From an uncultured Clostridia bacterium (lineage in GTDB: Bacteria > Bacillota > Clostridia > Peptostreptococcales > Anaerovoracaceae), in the NCBI GenBank assembly GCA_945644815.1, contig CALZFA010000004.1:1-34146 (forward strand): a stretch of DNA of 34,146 nt. Reading direction: 5' to 3'. This document shows positions 9,167 to 17,902 of this stretch, piece by piece. Below the pieces are notes generated by a model. It ran no database searches. It was not told the DNA's origin and saw nothing but the letters and a program-made list of their open reading frames with translations. The first letter of the stretch is position 1. Each line of letters starts with the position of its first letter. Position numbers and translations under genes: made by a program.

Positions 9167-9415
9167 TTATTTTTTTGAATAAACCGTTTTAGCACTGACT
9201 CCTTCCAAAGCACCCAGCTTTCCGGAAAGCGCACTGACCACATCCATAGGGCAGTCCATGGCCACGCTGATGATGGAAATATCTTTTTTAGGATATGGAA
9301 CCCCCATACGGCCTATGATATGCTGCCTGTAAAGATGAAGCAGAGAGTTTATCGCCTCAGCGGCATCAACATTTTCCACAATTATACTCACAACAGCTAC
9401 TCTTGTTTCTGCCAT
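9167..9415 (-). CDS. ACT-domain protein of the TM1266 / putative iron-only hydrogenase system regulator family
   Basis: MAETRVAVVSIIVENVDAAEAINSLLHLYRQHIIGRMGVPYPKKDISIISVAMDCPMDVVSALSGKLGALEGVSAKTVYSKK; SD GGAGGAGG upstream of the ATG at 9415 (ORF track start 9478 judged too long). Confidence 0.85.
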   Translation of the reverse strand: MAETRVAVVSIIVENVDAAEAINSLLHLYRQHIIGRMGVPYPKKDISIISVAMDCPMDVVSALSGKLGALEGVSAKTVYSKK

Positions 9416-9430
9416 CATTTCCTCCTCCAA

Positions 9431-9463
9431 CAAAAAAACGGTGCCGGCAAAAATACCGACACC
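9431..9463 (-). terminator. Intrinsic terminator hairpin immediately upstream of the SD of the TM1266-like gene
   Basis: Minus strand GGTGTCGG-TATTTTTG-CCGGCACC-GTTTTTTTG, 8-bp stem including one G-U pair, then T7. Confidence 0.85.
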
Positions 9464-9556
9464 TGTCCACAAATACAAATGCTGTCTGTATATGTTTCCT
9501 CAGCCTTTCCCCTCAGAAAACCTTCGGGCGTCAGTACCATCAAAACAATTATTTCA
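9452..9556 (-). ncRNA. Candidate cis-regulatory leader (riboswitch/attenuator-like)
   Basis: GGTACTGACGCC (9527-9538) can pair over 12 bp, including G-U pairs, with GGTGTCGGTATT (9452-9463), which contains the 5' arm of the terminator. Confidence 0.5.
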
Positions 9557-10660
9557 CTATTTATTATATTCCTCCGTATGACCCCTTTCAACCACATTTT
9601 CAGCTTTTTCTCCGGTATTTGGGGAAGCTTTTATCTGCGGCATAATATGATTTGCATCCGTAAGGAAAATATATATCATCAGGAATGCAATTGCAAAAAG
9701 TCCCATGGTTTCTACCCACAGTCCTCTGCTAAAGGTAACCGCTGCTATGCCCATAATGCCGCTGACGCTGTAAAGCATCAAAGTGGCTCTCCTCTGTCCG
9801 TATCCAAGCTTCATCAGTCTGTGATGAAGATGCCCCTTGTCCGCTTCCATAATGGGCCTTTTATTTATCACTCTTCTGAAAATAGCAAAAGCCGTATCAA
9901 AGATAGGTACTCCCAGGACCAGAACCGGTATAATAACCGCCACAATGGTAGCGCTTTTTACGGGCCCCAGAATGGAAAGGGCGGAAAGCATAAATCCCAG
10001 ATACAGCGACCCTCCGTCGCCCATAAAAATCTTGGCAGGATAAAAATTGTAAGGGAGAAATCCCAAGGCTCCGCCTGCCAGGGCCAGCATAGCCCCGCAG
10101 GCAAGATACATGCCGTGAATATAGGCTACATAAGCAATGCAAAGGGATGCAATGGCGGAGGTTCCCGCTGCCAGACCGTCTAAGCCGTCTATGAGATTTA
10201 CCGTGTTGGTTATTCCCACTATCCATATTATTGTTACGATAAAACAAACTGCCGTACCAAGCTCATTTCTTCCTTCTCCGAAGAAGTTGGATATAAACTC
10301 AATCCTCACATCGTATACATACATTAATATTGCAATTGCAATCTGTCCCAGGAACTTAACCTTGGCAGGCAGATTCTTAAGGTCATCGATTATTCCCAAA
10401 ATATAAATCAGCACTCCGCCGATTATGATAACCGGCACTTTTGGTTCTGAATGCATAAAAATAAGCATTGCTGCGGTAGTTCCAATGAAAATTGCCATTC
10501 CTCCGAACCTGGGCATGGAATGTGTATGCATCCTGCGTTCATCCTTAGGAACATCTATTGCTCCGATTTTAGGAGCGATTTTTATAGCAAGGGGGGTAGC
10601 CGCCAGCGAGAGGAAAAAAGCTACGGCAAATACAGCCCATAAGATATTATACATTTTCAT
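9557..10660 (-). CDS. Undecaprenyl-phosphate GlcNAc-1-phosphate transferase (TagO/WecA, MraY family)
   Basis: [66 protein letters not shown]. Confidence 0.93.
   Translation of the reverse strand: MKMYNILWAVFAVAFFLSLAATPLAIKIAPKIGAIDVPKDERRMHTHSMPRFGGMAIFIGTTAAMLIFMHSEPKVPVIIIGGVLIYILGIIDDLKNLPAKVKFLGQIAIAILMYVYDVRIEFISNFFGEGRNELGTAVCFIVTIIWIVGITNTVNLIDGLDGLAAGTSAIASLCIAYVAYIHGMYLACGAMLALAGGALGFLPYNFYPAKIFMGDGGSLYLGFMLSALSILGPVKSATIVAVIIPVLVLGVPIFDTAFAIFRRVINKRPIMEADKGHLHHRLMKLGYGQRRATLMLYSVSGIMGIAAVTFSRGLWVETMGLFAIAFLMIYIFLTDANHIMPQIKASPNTGEKAENVVERGHTEEYNK
9563..9591 (-). promoter_or_regulatory. SigA-type promoter for the leader and TM1266/ABC operon, inside the 3' end of the upstream gene
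   Basis: Minus strand TTGAAA-N17-TATAAT. Confidence 0.6.
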
Positions 10661-11121
10661 TCTCCTATTTTTTCTACTTCTAAACCTGCTTCTTTTAGAA
10701 TTTCAACGGAAAGCTCATCGGGATAGCCTTCCTTGACCACAATGCGCTCTATACCTGCGTTCACAATCATCTTTGCACAGATTACGCAAGGCTGATGGGT
10801 TATGTATATGGTTCCGCCTTCGATGGCATGTCCCATAGCCGCTGCCTGAATAATGGCATTTTGCTCAGCGTGCAGTGCCATGCACAGCTCATGTCTTTCA
10901 CCGGAAGGAACATTTAGCTTCTGCCTGAGACACCCTCCTCTGTCTTCGCAGTGCTTTATGCCTCTGGGTGCACCGTTATATCCTGTAGCAATAGCATGCT
11001 TATCCTTCACAATGACTGCACCTACATTTCTTCTTATGCAGGTAGATCTCTTAGCCGTAAGTTCGGCCATTTCCATAAAATACTGATCCCAGCTCGGTCT
11101 GTTCATTTCTCCTGTCTCCAA
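10657..11121 (-). CDS. comEB: dCMP deaminase (ComEB-like)
   Basis: [41 protein letters not shown] zinc-deaminase motifs. Confidence 0.93.
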   Translation of the reverse strand: METGEMNRPSWDQYFMEMAELTAKRSTCIRRNVGAVIVKDKHAIATGYNGAPRGIKHCEDRGGCLRQKLNVPSGERHELCMALHAEQNAIIQAAAMGHAIEGGTIYITHQPCVICAKMIVNAGIERIVVKEGYPDELSVEILKEAGLEVEKIGE

Positions 11122-11148
11122 TCTCCCGTGAAAATCTTTCTATATTAA

Positions 11149-11916
11149 TCAGTAATATACCTCTATTAAATACAGTCCCCCCGGCGGTGCAGTATGCCCC
11201 GCTTTTTGTCTGTCACCGCTTTCTATTATTTCAATGACATCCTCCGGGTTTTTCTTGCCCATACCAACCTCTGCCAGGGTTCCGGCTATTATTCTTACCA
11301 TATTGTACAGGAAGCCGTCTCCGGACACTTCTATTATAATATTTTCAGATACTTTCTGTATGGAGAGGCTGTGAATTGTTCTCACTGTGGTTTCTCTTTC
11401 CTGCCCGCCTGCAGCCTGAAAACACCTGAAATCATGGGTGCCTGCAATATATTCCGCTGCCTGCTTCATAGCCGCAAGGTCAAGAGGCTGACATATCTGA
11501 TAGCAGTAATGTCGCTTAAAAATATCCACTTCAGGCAAATTTCTTATGATATAGCGGTACATTTTTCCCCGGCTGGAAAATCTCGCATGAAAATCTGCGG
11601 GGACTTCCTCAGCAGATATAATACGAACATCTCCCACCCCATTCTGAGCACTCGCGCCGCCTGCCAGCAGATTGTTTACAGCCAGAGGTATTCTATCTGC
11701 AGGAATACCAAAATCACCTTTAAATGAGGCTCTCTGTCCGAGAGCATGAACACCTGCATCGGTTCTGCTTGTTCCGTTTAAAGCGACGGGTATTCCACAT
11801 ATGTGGGTAAGCACCTTTTCCAGCTCTCCCTGAACAGTCCTGACTTGAGGCTGCCTCTGCCAACCATGAAAACCGCTTCCATCATATTCGATTGTCAGCA
11901 AAATATTTCTTTCCAT
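11149..11916 (-). CDS. truA: tRNA pseudouridine synthase A
   Basis: LTIEYDGSGFHGWQRQ, GTSRTDAGVHALGQ, DGFLYNMVRIIAGTL. Confidence 0.96.
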   Translation of the reverse strand: MERNILLTIEYDGSGFHGWQRQPQVRTVQGELEKVLTHICGIPVALNGTSRTDAGVHALGQRASFKGDFGIPADRIPLAVNNLLAGGASAQNGVGDVRIISAEEVPADFHARFSSRGKMYRYIIRNLPEVDIFKRHYCYQICQPLDLAAMKQAAEYIAGTHDFRCFQAAGGQERETTVRTIHSLSIQKVSENIIIEVSGDGFLYNMVRIIAGTLAEVGMGKKNPEDVIEIIESGDRQKAGHTAPPGGLYLIEVYY

Positions 11917-12212
11917 TATTTTCTCGGCAGTTCTATCTGCCTGTTTTCTTTGGATTCTCTGTATAAAGTAAACTTGCGGCCGATAGCCTGAACAAACTCG
12001 GCTCCCAGCACAGGTGCCAGCTCATTGGCTGTGGCTTTAGCATCAAGAACAGCTCCTTCCTGAAGCTTAATCTTTACCAGTTCTCTCGCTTCAAGGCACT
12101 GATCTATTTCCTTAATCACATTATCTGTAACTCCGGCCTTTCCGATGTATACCGTCGGATCAACATTATGAGCCAGACTTCGCAGATAGCTTCTCTGTTT
12201 GCTTGTTATCAT
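11916..12212 (-). CDS. yhbY: YhbY/CRS1-type RNA-binding protein
   Basis: MITSKQRSYLRSLAHNVDPTVYIGKAGVTDNVIKEIDQCLEARELVKIKL; matches the small YhbY family. Confidence 0.93.
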   Translation of the reverse strand: MITSKQRSYLRSLAHNVDPTVYIGKAGVTDNVIKEIDQCLEARELVKIKLQEGAVLDAKATANELAPVLGAEFVQAIGRKFTLYRESKENRQIELPRK

Positions 12213-12236
12213 ATTTATCTCTCTTTCGTTTTTCTT

Positions 12237-12956
12237 CTAAAGCTGCACCACTATATTGTAACTCATTTCATGCAAAATGACCAGATAAATTGTTGCTGCT
12301 GCTGCAATATATGGTACCATAGGTCTCTCGTCAGACAGTCTGACCCCTTTTCTTATCATGAGCCAGATAAAGTGTCCTGCGCTGAGAAAGGTTGAAATCA
12401 CGAAAACGGCAATTATTCCGTCGGTGCCCAATGCCAGCCCCAGAGCCGCAAAAAGTTTTATATCTGCCCCTCCTACAGCAGGCTTCTTATATACCAGCCG
12501 GCTTATGAGTGCCAATATAAGAAGCACACCAAAGCCGATAACCGATCCCCTCAGGCAGTCCATAACCCCGAAGGCATGGTGGGAAATAAATCCCAGTCCG
12601 GTAACTACAAGGAGCATTATAAGCTGATCCGGTACTATCATATATTTTATGTCTGCCATGGACATTTCCAGAAGCAGCCAGATTGCCAAAAGAGCGGGGA
12701 GAGCAAAGAGAGGATCTTCCAGACCCATCTTGATGCCTATAACAACAAAAAAACCTGTGAATACATATTTCCACGGAGTGCTTTTTACTCTCTGACAGGT
12801 GGGATGCGCAAGCTCCTCTGTCGGTTCTTCCCCATAGTCGCAAAGCCACTTTCCGGGTATCTTATTAAAGAAATACACAGCTCCGTTTCCCAGCAGCACG
12901 CCTGCTCCGATGGCAGCCGCACATATTATCACAGTGACAAGCAACTGTTTTTCCAA
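12237..12956 (-). CDS. A24-family prepilin peptidase
   Basis: Polytopic membrane protein with DIKYMIVPDQL and GGADIKLFAALG aspartate motifs. Confidence 0.88.
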   Translation of the reverse strand: MEKQLLVTVIICAAAIGAGVLLGNGAVYFFNKIPGKWLCDYGEEPTEELAHPTCQRVKSTPWKYVFTGFFVVIGIKMGLEDPLFALPALLAIWLLLEMSMADIKYMIVPDQLIMLLVVTGLGFISHHAFGVMDCLRGSVIGFGVLLILALISRLVYKKPAVGGADIKLFAALGLALGTDGIIAVFVISTFLSAGHFIWLMIRKGVRLSDERPMVPYIAAAATIYLVILHEMSYNIVVQL

Positions 12957-13058
12957 TATGCCGTTCCCCCTTTGTTCAATCGCTGCATTGCAGCAAGTTT
13001 AATATATGTATTTTACCATATCATACAAAAAATGTACAATTCTTCTTTCGTGCAGCGG

Positions 13059-13087
13059 TTGAGGTTTTGGATTTTATTAGCTATAAT
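13059..13087 (+). promoter_or_regulatory. SigA-type promoter for the AspT/YidE-like transporter
   Basis: TTGAGG-N17-TATAAT upstream of the ATG at 13124. Confidence 0.55.
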
Positions 13088-13123
13088 TAAGAAAGGCTTA
13101 AATAAAACAGGAGGAAGAGAAAA

Positions 13124-14536
13124 ATGCCATTTGTCAAATTTGATATAATAAGTCTTCTGATGAACCCCTTTGTGCTTATGTTCGTGACTATTGCACTGGG
13201 GCTTTTGTTTGGAAAGATTAAATTCGGAAAGTTCAGTTTCGGCACTTCCGGTGCTCTCTTTGTTGGCCTTGCCATAGGCTGGGGAGTATACGGATTCGCA
13301 CAGAAGATATATGAATCAGGTGACTCCGCAGCAGCCGGCATGAAAGCTGCCGTTCAGATAATGGAAGGCAACGGAGGAAAGGTAATCAACTCATACTTCT
13401 TCTCCACCGCTCTCATAATCTTCGTTGCAGCCGTCGGTCTTTTGGCTGCCAAGGACCTGGGTGTGGTAATAAAGAAATACGGCGCCAAGTTTGTGGTTCT
13501 GGGGCTTTTAATCACCTTCATAGGTGCCGCCGGCACCTATGCCTGCACTGCTTTTACAAAAAACACCAACGCATATGCCGTGGCAGGAGTATACACCGGA
13601 GCCATGACCAGCTCACCGGGCCTTGCTTCCGCCCTTGAAACAGCAGAAAACCACGCAACAGAGTACGCGGAAAGCTGGTCAGAAAGAACAGATTCAGAGA
13701 AAGAGGCAATGCTTCAGGTTCTTCATCTGGAGGAAAAGTATGCTTCTCTTACCGCAGCTGACATAGATGAGTTTACACCTGAGATGGAAGCAGACTATGT
13801 TAACCAGGCCACAGGTCAGGTGGGAATCGGCCATGCCGTAGGTTATCCTTTCGGAGTTATCATAGTAATACTTGCTGTTAACTTCCTCAATGTGGTATTC
13901 AGGTTTGATGTTGAGGATGAAAAGAAAAAGTACCTGCTTGAGATGGAAGCGGCAAGAAATGCAGGTTCTGTAAAAGATATACCTACAACTGATTTCAGCA
14001 TAATTGCCTTTGCTGTAGTGTGCTTCGCAGGATACCTGTTAGGCTCCATAAAGATATATATGGGACCTTTAGGATATGTCAGTCTCGAGTCTACAGGCGG
14101 AGTGCTTATAGGTTCCCTCATATTGGGATACATAGGAAAGATAGGACCTTTATCTTTCAGGATGGACCCTAAGACACTGGGAGTAATCAGAGAACTGGGT
14201 CTGGCATTTTTCCTTGCCATAGTAGGACTTAACTACGGATACGGAGCGGTGGATGCTGTTACGGGTTCAGGTATCACCCTTGCGCTTGTAAGCCTGATAG
14301 TTGGATTCGTTGCGGTAATCATAGGCTTCCTGGTAGGAAGATATGTGTTCAAGCTCAACTGGATAATGCTCTCGGGAGCAATCTGCGGAGGTATGACATC
14401 AACACCTGGTCTTGGCGCTGCAACAGAAGCGGTGGGAAGCGACGATCCCGGTGCAGGCTACGGGGCCACATATCCGTTTGCCCTGCTGGGTATGGTAATC
14501 TTTACTATCATTCTTCACAAGCTGCCGCTGCTGTAA
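13124..14536 (+). CDS. AspT/YidE/YbjL-family transporter
   Basis: Two-fold repeated membrane architecture with GAMTSSPGLASALE and GGMTSTPGLGAATE repeats. Confidence 0.88.
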   Translation: MPFVKFDIISLLMNPFVLMFVTIALGLLFGKIKFGKFSFGTSGALFVGLAIGWGVYGFAQKIYESGDSAAAGMKAAVQIMEGNGGKVINSYFFSTALIIFVAAVGLLAAKDLGVVIKKYGAKFVVLGLLITFIGAAGTYACTAFTKNTNAYAVAGVYTGAMTSSPGLASALETAENHATEYAESWSERTDSEKEAMLQVLHLEEKYASLTAADIDEFTPEMEADYVNQATGQVGIGHAVGYPFGVIIVILAVNFLNVVFRFDVEDEKKKYLLEMEAARNAGSVKDIPTTDFSIIAFAVVCFAGYLLGSIKIYMGPLGYVSLESTGGVLIGSLILGYIGKIGPLSFRMDPKTLGVIRELGLAFFLAIVGLNYGYGAVDAVTGSGITLALVSLIVGFVAVIIGFLVGRYVFKLNWIMLSGAICGGMTSTPGLGAATEAVGSDDPGAGYGATYPFALLGMVIFTIILHKLPLL

Positions 14537-14578
14537 TCTGAAGGGTACAATACATAACATCAATTGACAGTATTAAAG

Positions 14579-14612
14579 CCTGCATTGAGGGTGACCTCCG
14601 GTGCAGGTTTTC
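14579..14612 (+). terminator. Hairpin terminator downstream of the AspT-like gene
   Basis: CCTGCAttgAGG-gtga-CCTccggTGCAGG followed by TTTTCCTTT. Confidence 0.6.
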
Positions 14613-14651
14613 CTTTGCATATATTTTTTTCAGTCAATATGATATAATCTT

Positions 14652-14680
14652 TGTAACGAAATGCCCCCGGCAGACACTAA
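14652..14680 (+). promoter_or_regulatory. Candidate ECF-type autoregulatory promoter
   Basis: TGTAAC-N15-GACACTAA, ECF-like -35/-10 arrangement ahead of the sigma gene start at 14712. Confidence 0.35.
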
Positions 14681-14711
14681 TATACAGAAACGCTTGGAAG
14701 GAGGAAAAAAC

Positions 14712-15206
14712 ATGGTGTCAATGGAACAACTTTATAAGAAACATTCCATGATGATTTATGCTTTTCTTCTGTCCAGGACCGAAGACCCCGGCCTTGCTGA
14801 AGAGCTTACTCAGGAAACCTTTTATCAGGCTGTGAAAAGCCTGAACAGCTTCAAAGGTCAGAGCAGCGCTTCTACATGGCTTTGCGGCATAGCAAACAAT
14901 GTCTGGCTTACGCACCTGAGGAAACAGAAAAAGGAGAAGGACCTCATGGCTGCGGATACAAATTCAGATGAAGTGAAATATTCCTCCGCCGAGGATGTTT
15001 TTCTTAAAAAATCAGACAGTATTGCGCTTCTTAAGGCCCTGCACCAGGTTAAAGAGCCTATGCGCGAGGTTCTCTATCTGAGGCTTATGGGATGCCTCTC
15101 CTTCAGAGAAATCGGTCAGATAATGGGTCAATCGGAAAACTGGGCCCGGGTAACATTTTACCGGGGCAAAACCAAGCTGATAGAGGGGGTTAAAATAGAT
15201 GAATAA
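14712..15206 (+). CDS. RNA polymerase ECF-type sigma factor
   Basis: Region 2 (PGLAEELTQETFYQAVKSLNSFKGQSSASTWLCGIANN) and region 4 (EVLYLRLMGCLSFREIGQIMGQSENWARVTFYRGKTKL); SD GGAGG before ATG 14712 (ORF track start 14661). Confidence 0.93.
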   Translation: MVSMEQLYKKHSMMIYAFLLSRTEDPGLAEELTQETFYQAVKSLNSFKGQSSASTWLCGIANNVWLTHLRKQKKEKDLMAADTNSDEVKYSSAEDVFLKKSDSIALLKALHQVKEPMREVLYLRLMGCLSFREIGQIMGQSENWARVTFYRGKTKLIEGVKIDE

Positions 15207-16203
15207 TAAAATACCTTGCGATGTAATACTGGACCTGCTTCCTCTTTGTGCTGAGGGGCTTTCTTCAGATAAAAGCAGTGATGCTGTTCAGCAGCATATA
15301 AAAAGCTGTCCGTCCTGTCAAAGGGCCGCTGAGAATATCACGAAGAGTCCGGCAGATGGATCTGCTCCCTGTGACGAACGGGATAATGAGAGAAGCGTGG
15401 ATTACCTGAAAAAGATCCGCAGCCGCAGCCGCAAAAAAATAATAACGGCAGTCTGCATTACCTTTTGTCTGGCGCTTTTAACGGCAGGATTCAAGCTTTT
15501 TGTCTACGGCTCTCCTGACTACGACTACACTGTAAAAATTTCATCTGAAGTCCCTGCGGGTTCTGATGCGGACTATACCATCAAGGGAAACTTTATCGGT
15601 TCAGCAGCTGTATTCGGCCACTATAAAGTCAGGGCTACGGCTGACGGCGGCGAAGAGCTCATAGTCTACAGCTGTCTCTCCTCGCCCCTGAACCGGACGG
15701 GAAGCTTTTCAATAGACTGCTCTGTAAATGCAAAGTATCTGGATATAAACGGTACGCGCATTATGGCCGACGGGACCATATATGACGCAGGACTGGCCAA
15801 AAGGCTGTTCGACGCAGCACACCCGTATATAGGAGATATGCCTGCCAACAACGAACTTGCTTTTGTTTTGGATATTGCCGGTCTGGCAGGGCAGTATTAC
15901 AATAGACTTCACACAGAAGCTGAGCCCTACGGGTGGGAATTTGTTTTTAGCGAAACACAAAACTTGAACAAGCAGGATGAAATAAACGAGTATATGAAAA
16001 AAAATGCGGTAATTCTGCTGGCGCTGGTAGGAAACTGTGATGAAATCATGTGGTCTTTTGCCGCCGATGTTGACGATGCGCCTGATGAGCCTGCATATAA
16101 GGTAACCTCCGCAGAAGCAAGCTCTCTTCTGGGGACGGATGTCAAATCTTTCGGAGAAAGTCCGGAGCAGATAATGATGCTGCTCAAAGTCCTTAACCTT
16201 TAA
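15199..16203 (+). CDS. Zinc-finger (ZAS/zf-HC2-like) anti-sigma factor, membrane-anchored, possible DUF4825-like C-terminus
   Basis: HIKSCPSC (HxxxCxxC), one TM segment, 8-bp overlap with sigma gene; homologous along its length to the next gene. Confidence 0.82.
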   Translation: MNNKIPCDVILDLLPLCAEGLSSDKSSDAVQQHIKSCPSCQRAAENITKSPADGSAPCDERDNERSVDYLKKIRSRSRKKIITAVCITFCLALLTAGFKLFVYGSPDYDYTVKISSEVPAGSDADYTIKGNFIGSAAVFGHYKVRATADGGEELIVYSCLSSPLNRTGSFSIDCSVNAKYLDINGTRIMADGTIYDAGLAKRLFDAAHPYIGDMPANNELAFVLDIAGLAGQYYNRLHTEAEPYGWEFVFSETQNLNKQDEINEYMKKNAVILLALVGNCDEIMWSFAADVDDAPDEPAYKVTSAEASSLLGTDVKSFGESPEQIMMLLKVLNL

Positions 16204-16228
16204 ACTTCCAATGAGAGGAGGATGCGTA

Positions 16229-17167
16229 ATGAAAAACAGAATACCATGTGAAATAATCCGTGACCTGCTTCCCCTCTATACGGATAAGCAGACAAGGCCG
16301 GATACCTCACAAGTAATTGCCGGACATTTATCCCACTGCACCGAATGTGCTCGCATATACGAAGAAATGAATGCTCCCCTTACTCCCGCCGGTGCAGACG
16401 CCCCCACTGATGCCCTTGGAAAAATCCGCCGAAAAAACCGTCTGGAGGCTCTTGCCGGGGCGTGCATCACATTTTTCATCATTTTAATTATCACATTATT
16501 TAAGCTTTTCATATATGGCTCACCGGAAGCTTTCTACTCATCAATGGTTGAAGTAAACAGCGATATGTGCACAATTACAGTCAGCGGAACAGTTTCCGAT
16601 GAAAATAAGGCCTACAGCCACTACAAAATCGAGAAGCAAGGAGACGGATGCCGCCTGATTGTATACAGCTGTCTGCCTTCCTTTATACACGGCGAAGAGA
16701 CCTTTTCCATAGATCTTACCTACCAGGATATTCCTCTTAAAATCGGTGACCGTACAGTTATGCCTGACGGAAGTATAGTATATTCAATGGCAAATGCCCT
16801 GTACGACAATGCCGGATTTACGGATATTGCAGATAAAATAGGTTTGAGGAAAGCTTTGGGAAGCTTCGAGCTGCGACTGCTAAGTACAAGTGGTCCCTAC
16901 CAATGGGAAATTATTTTTAAAGAGACCTGCAGCTACAATGAAGCAGAATCAAAATCAGCCCTTATGGTAAAATATGCCTGTGCTATGCTGGCGCTCAGCG
17001 GCACATCAAAAGAAATAAAATGGAGCTTTGCCTCAGATGACGGCAGTACCATTTCCTCGTCTTTAGAAAGAAATCAAGCAAACAGCATGCTTAAAAACCC
17101 TATAGAGGGATATGCATCGACTCCCCAAGCAGTTCAGCAGCTCCTTGATGAGCTTGGAATTCTTTAA
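16229..17167 (+). CDS. Second zinc-finger anti-sigma-like paralogue, membrane-anchored
   Basis: MKNRIPCEIIRDLLPLYTDK versus MNNKIPCDVILDLLPLCAEG; HLSHCTEC zinc motif; shared C-terminal YGSP/LIVYSCL/WSFA blocks. ORF track start 16211; ATG 16229 preferred by alignment to the paralogue. Confidence 0.8.
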   Translation: MKNRIPCEIIRDLLPLYTDKQTRPDTSQVIAGHLSHCTECARIYEEMNAPLTPAGADAPTDALGKIRRKNRLEALAGACITFFIILIITLFKLFIYGSPEAFYSSMVEVNSDMCTITVSGTVSDENKAYSHYKIEKQGDGCRLIVYSCLPSFIHGEETFSIDLTYQDIPLKIGDRTVMPDGSIVYSMANALYDNAGFTDIADKIGLRKALGSFELRLLSTSGPYQWEIIFKETCSYNEAESKSALMVKYACAMLALSGTSKEIKWSFASDDGSTISSSLERNQANSMLKNPIEGYASTPQAVQQLLDELGIL

Positions 17168-17191
17168 ACATTTGAAAGGAGACCATTCTTT

Positions 17192-17869
17192 ATGGAACTA
17201 TCAAGAAAACAGAAAATAATAGCTGCAGTAGTTTTTTTTCTGGTCATAGGCTCTGCTGCCGCAGTTTACATGATCACGTCCTATGAGCGAATGAATAACG
17301 ACGAAAGCCGCATTTCTGCCGAGGAAAGCAGCTGCTACCTCAAGGTTAAGAACTACGCCCATGAAACGCTGAAATCCTATGCCAGCGACCATAATTACGA
17401 TTTTTCCGTCTGGACGAGTCCCATGATATCCGTCTCCACCAATTACCGTCCTCAGCTTGTTATCAGCCAAGGTGAGCATAATGTGGGAATGATAAAAATC
17501 TATCAGCGTATTGACCTGAGTACATTGGGAATTTCCTGCCAAAGCGGGCTTTACTGCACCGGAAATTCATGGGATGAAACCGTCAATTTGATGAAAAAAA
17601 ACCTCTCCAAGCTCTCAGAGGTTCACAGCCTCTTCGGAAGCACGGAATTTTCTGAGGAACTCCTTATTGAATTTGTATCGATGTATGAAGGCTCCGCAGG
17701 TTTTGATGCGAGCAGTGGAGACGACGCTGACCTGCAATCAGATTACATGGTACTGCGCTCCGGTTATTACAGTAAAGATGGCCAAAGCCAAAATCCGTAT
17801 TACTACGCTAAGCTGGAACTGACTGACACCTTCTCTGATGAAAAGGCAGAAATTGCACAGAGCAAATAG
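17192..17869 (+). CDS. Uncharacterised single-TM extracytoplasmic protein, last gene of the sigma operon
   Basis: N-terminal TM (IIAAVVFFLVIGSAAAVYMI), GGAG SD upstream, short gap from upstream gene; no family recognised. Confidence 0.75.
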   Translation: MELSRKQKIIAAVVFFLVIGSAAAVYMITSYERMNNDESRISAEESSCYLKVKNYAHETLKSYASDHNYDFSVWTSPMISVSTNYRPQLVISQGEHNVGMIKIYQRIDLSTLGISCQSGLYCTGNSWDETVNLMKKNLSKLSEVHSLFGSTEFSEELLIEFVSMYEGSAGFDASSGDDADLQSDYMVLRSGYYSKDGQSQNPYYYAKLELTDTFSDEKAEIAQSK

Positions 17870-17902
17870 TATATTCAGTTCCCATGCTACCGCCGAACCG
17901 CA

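Noticed and set aside
9452-9556. TPP riboswitch (prompted by GGCTGAGG and the NMT1-like binding protein)
   Set aside because: The conserved TPP 3' half (ACCUGAUCUGG..AUGCCAGCG-like) is absent
9415-9597. Minus-strand short ORF in the leader, whose stop overlaps the TM1266-like ATG
   Set aside because: Possible leader peptide, but no SD near its internal ATG and the sequence is better explained by RNA pairing; not supported enough to call
9320-10183. 287-aa plus-strand ORF opposite the tagO-like gene
   Set aside because: Antisense shadow of conserved genes, low-complexity composition, no SD or homology
12576-13148. 190-aa plus-strand ORF spanning the prepilin peptidase and intergenic region
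   Set aside because: Opposite a supported gene and overlaps the promoter and start of the AspT-like gene; no domain
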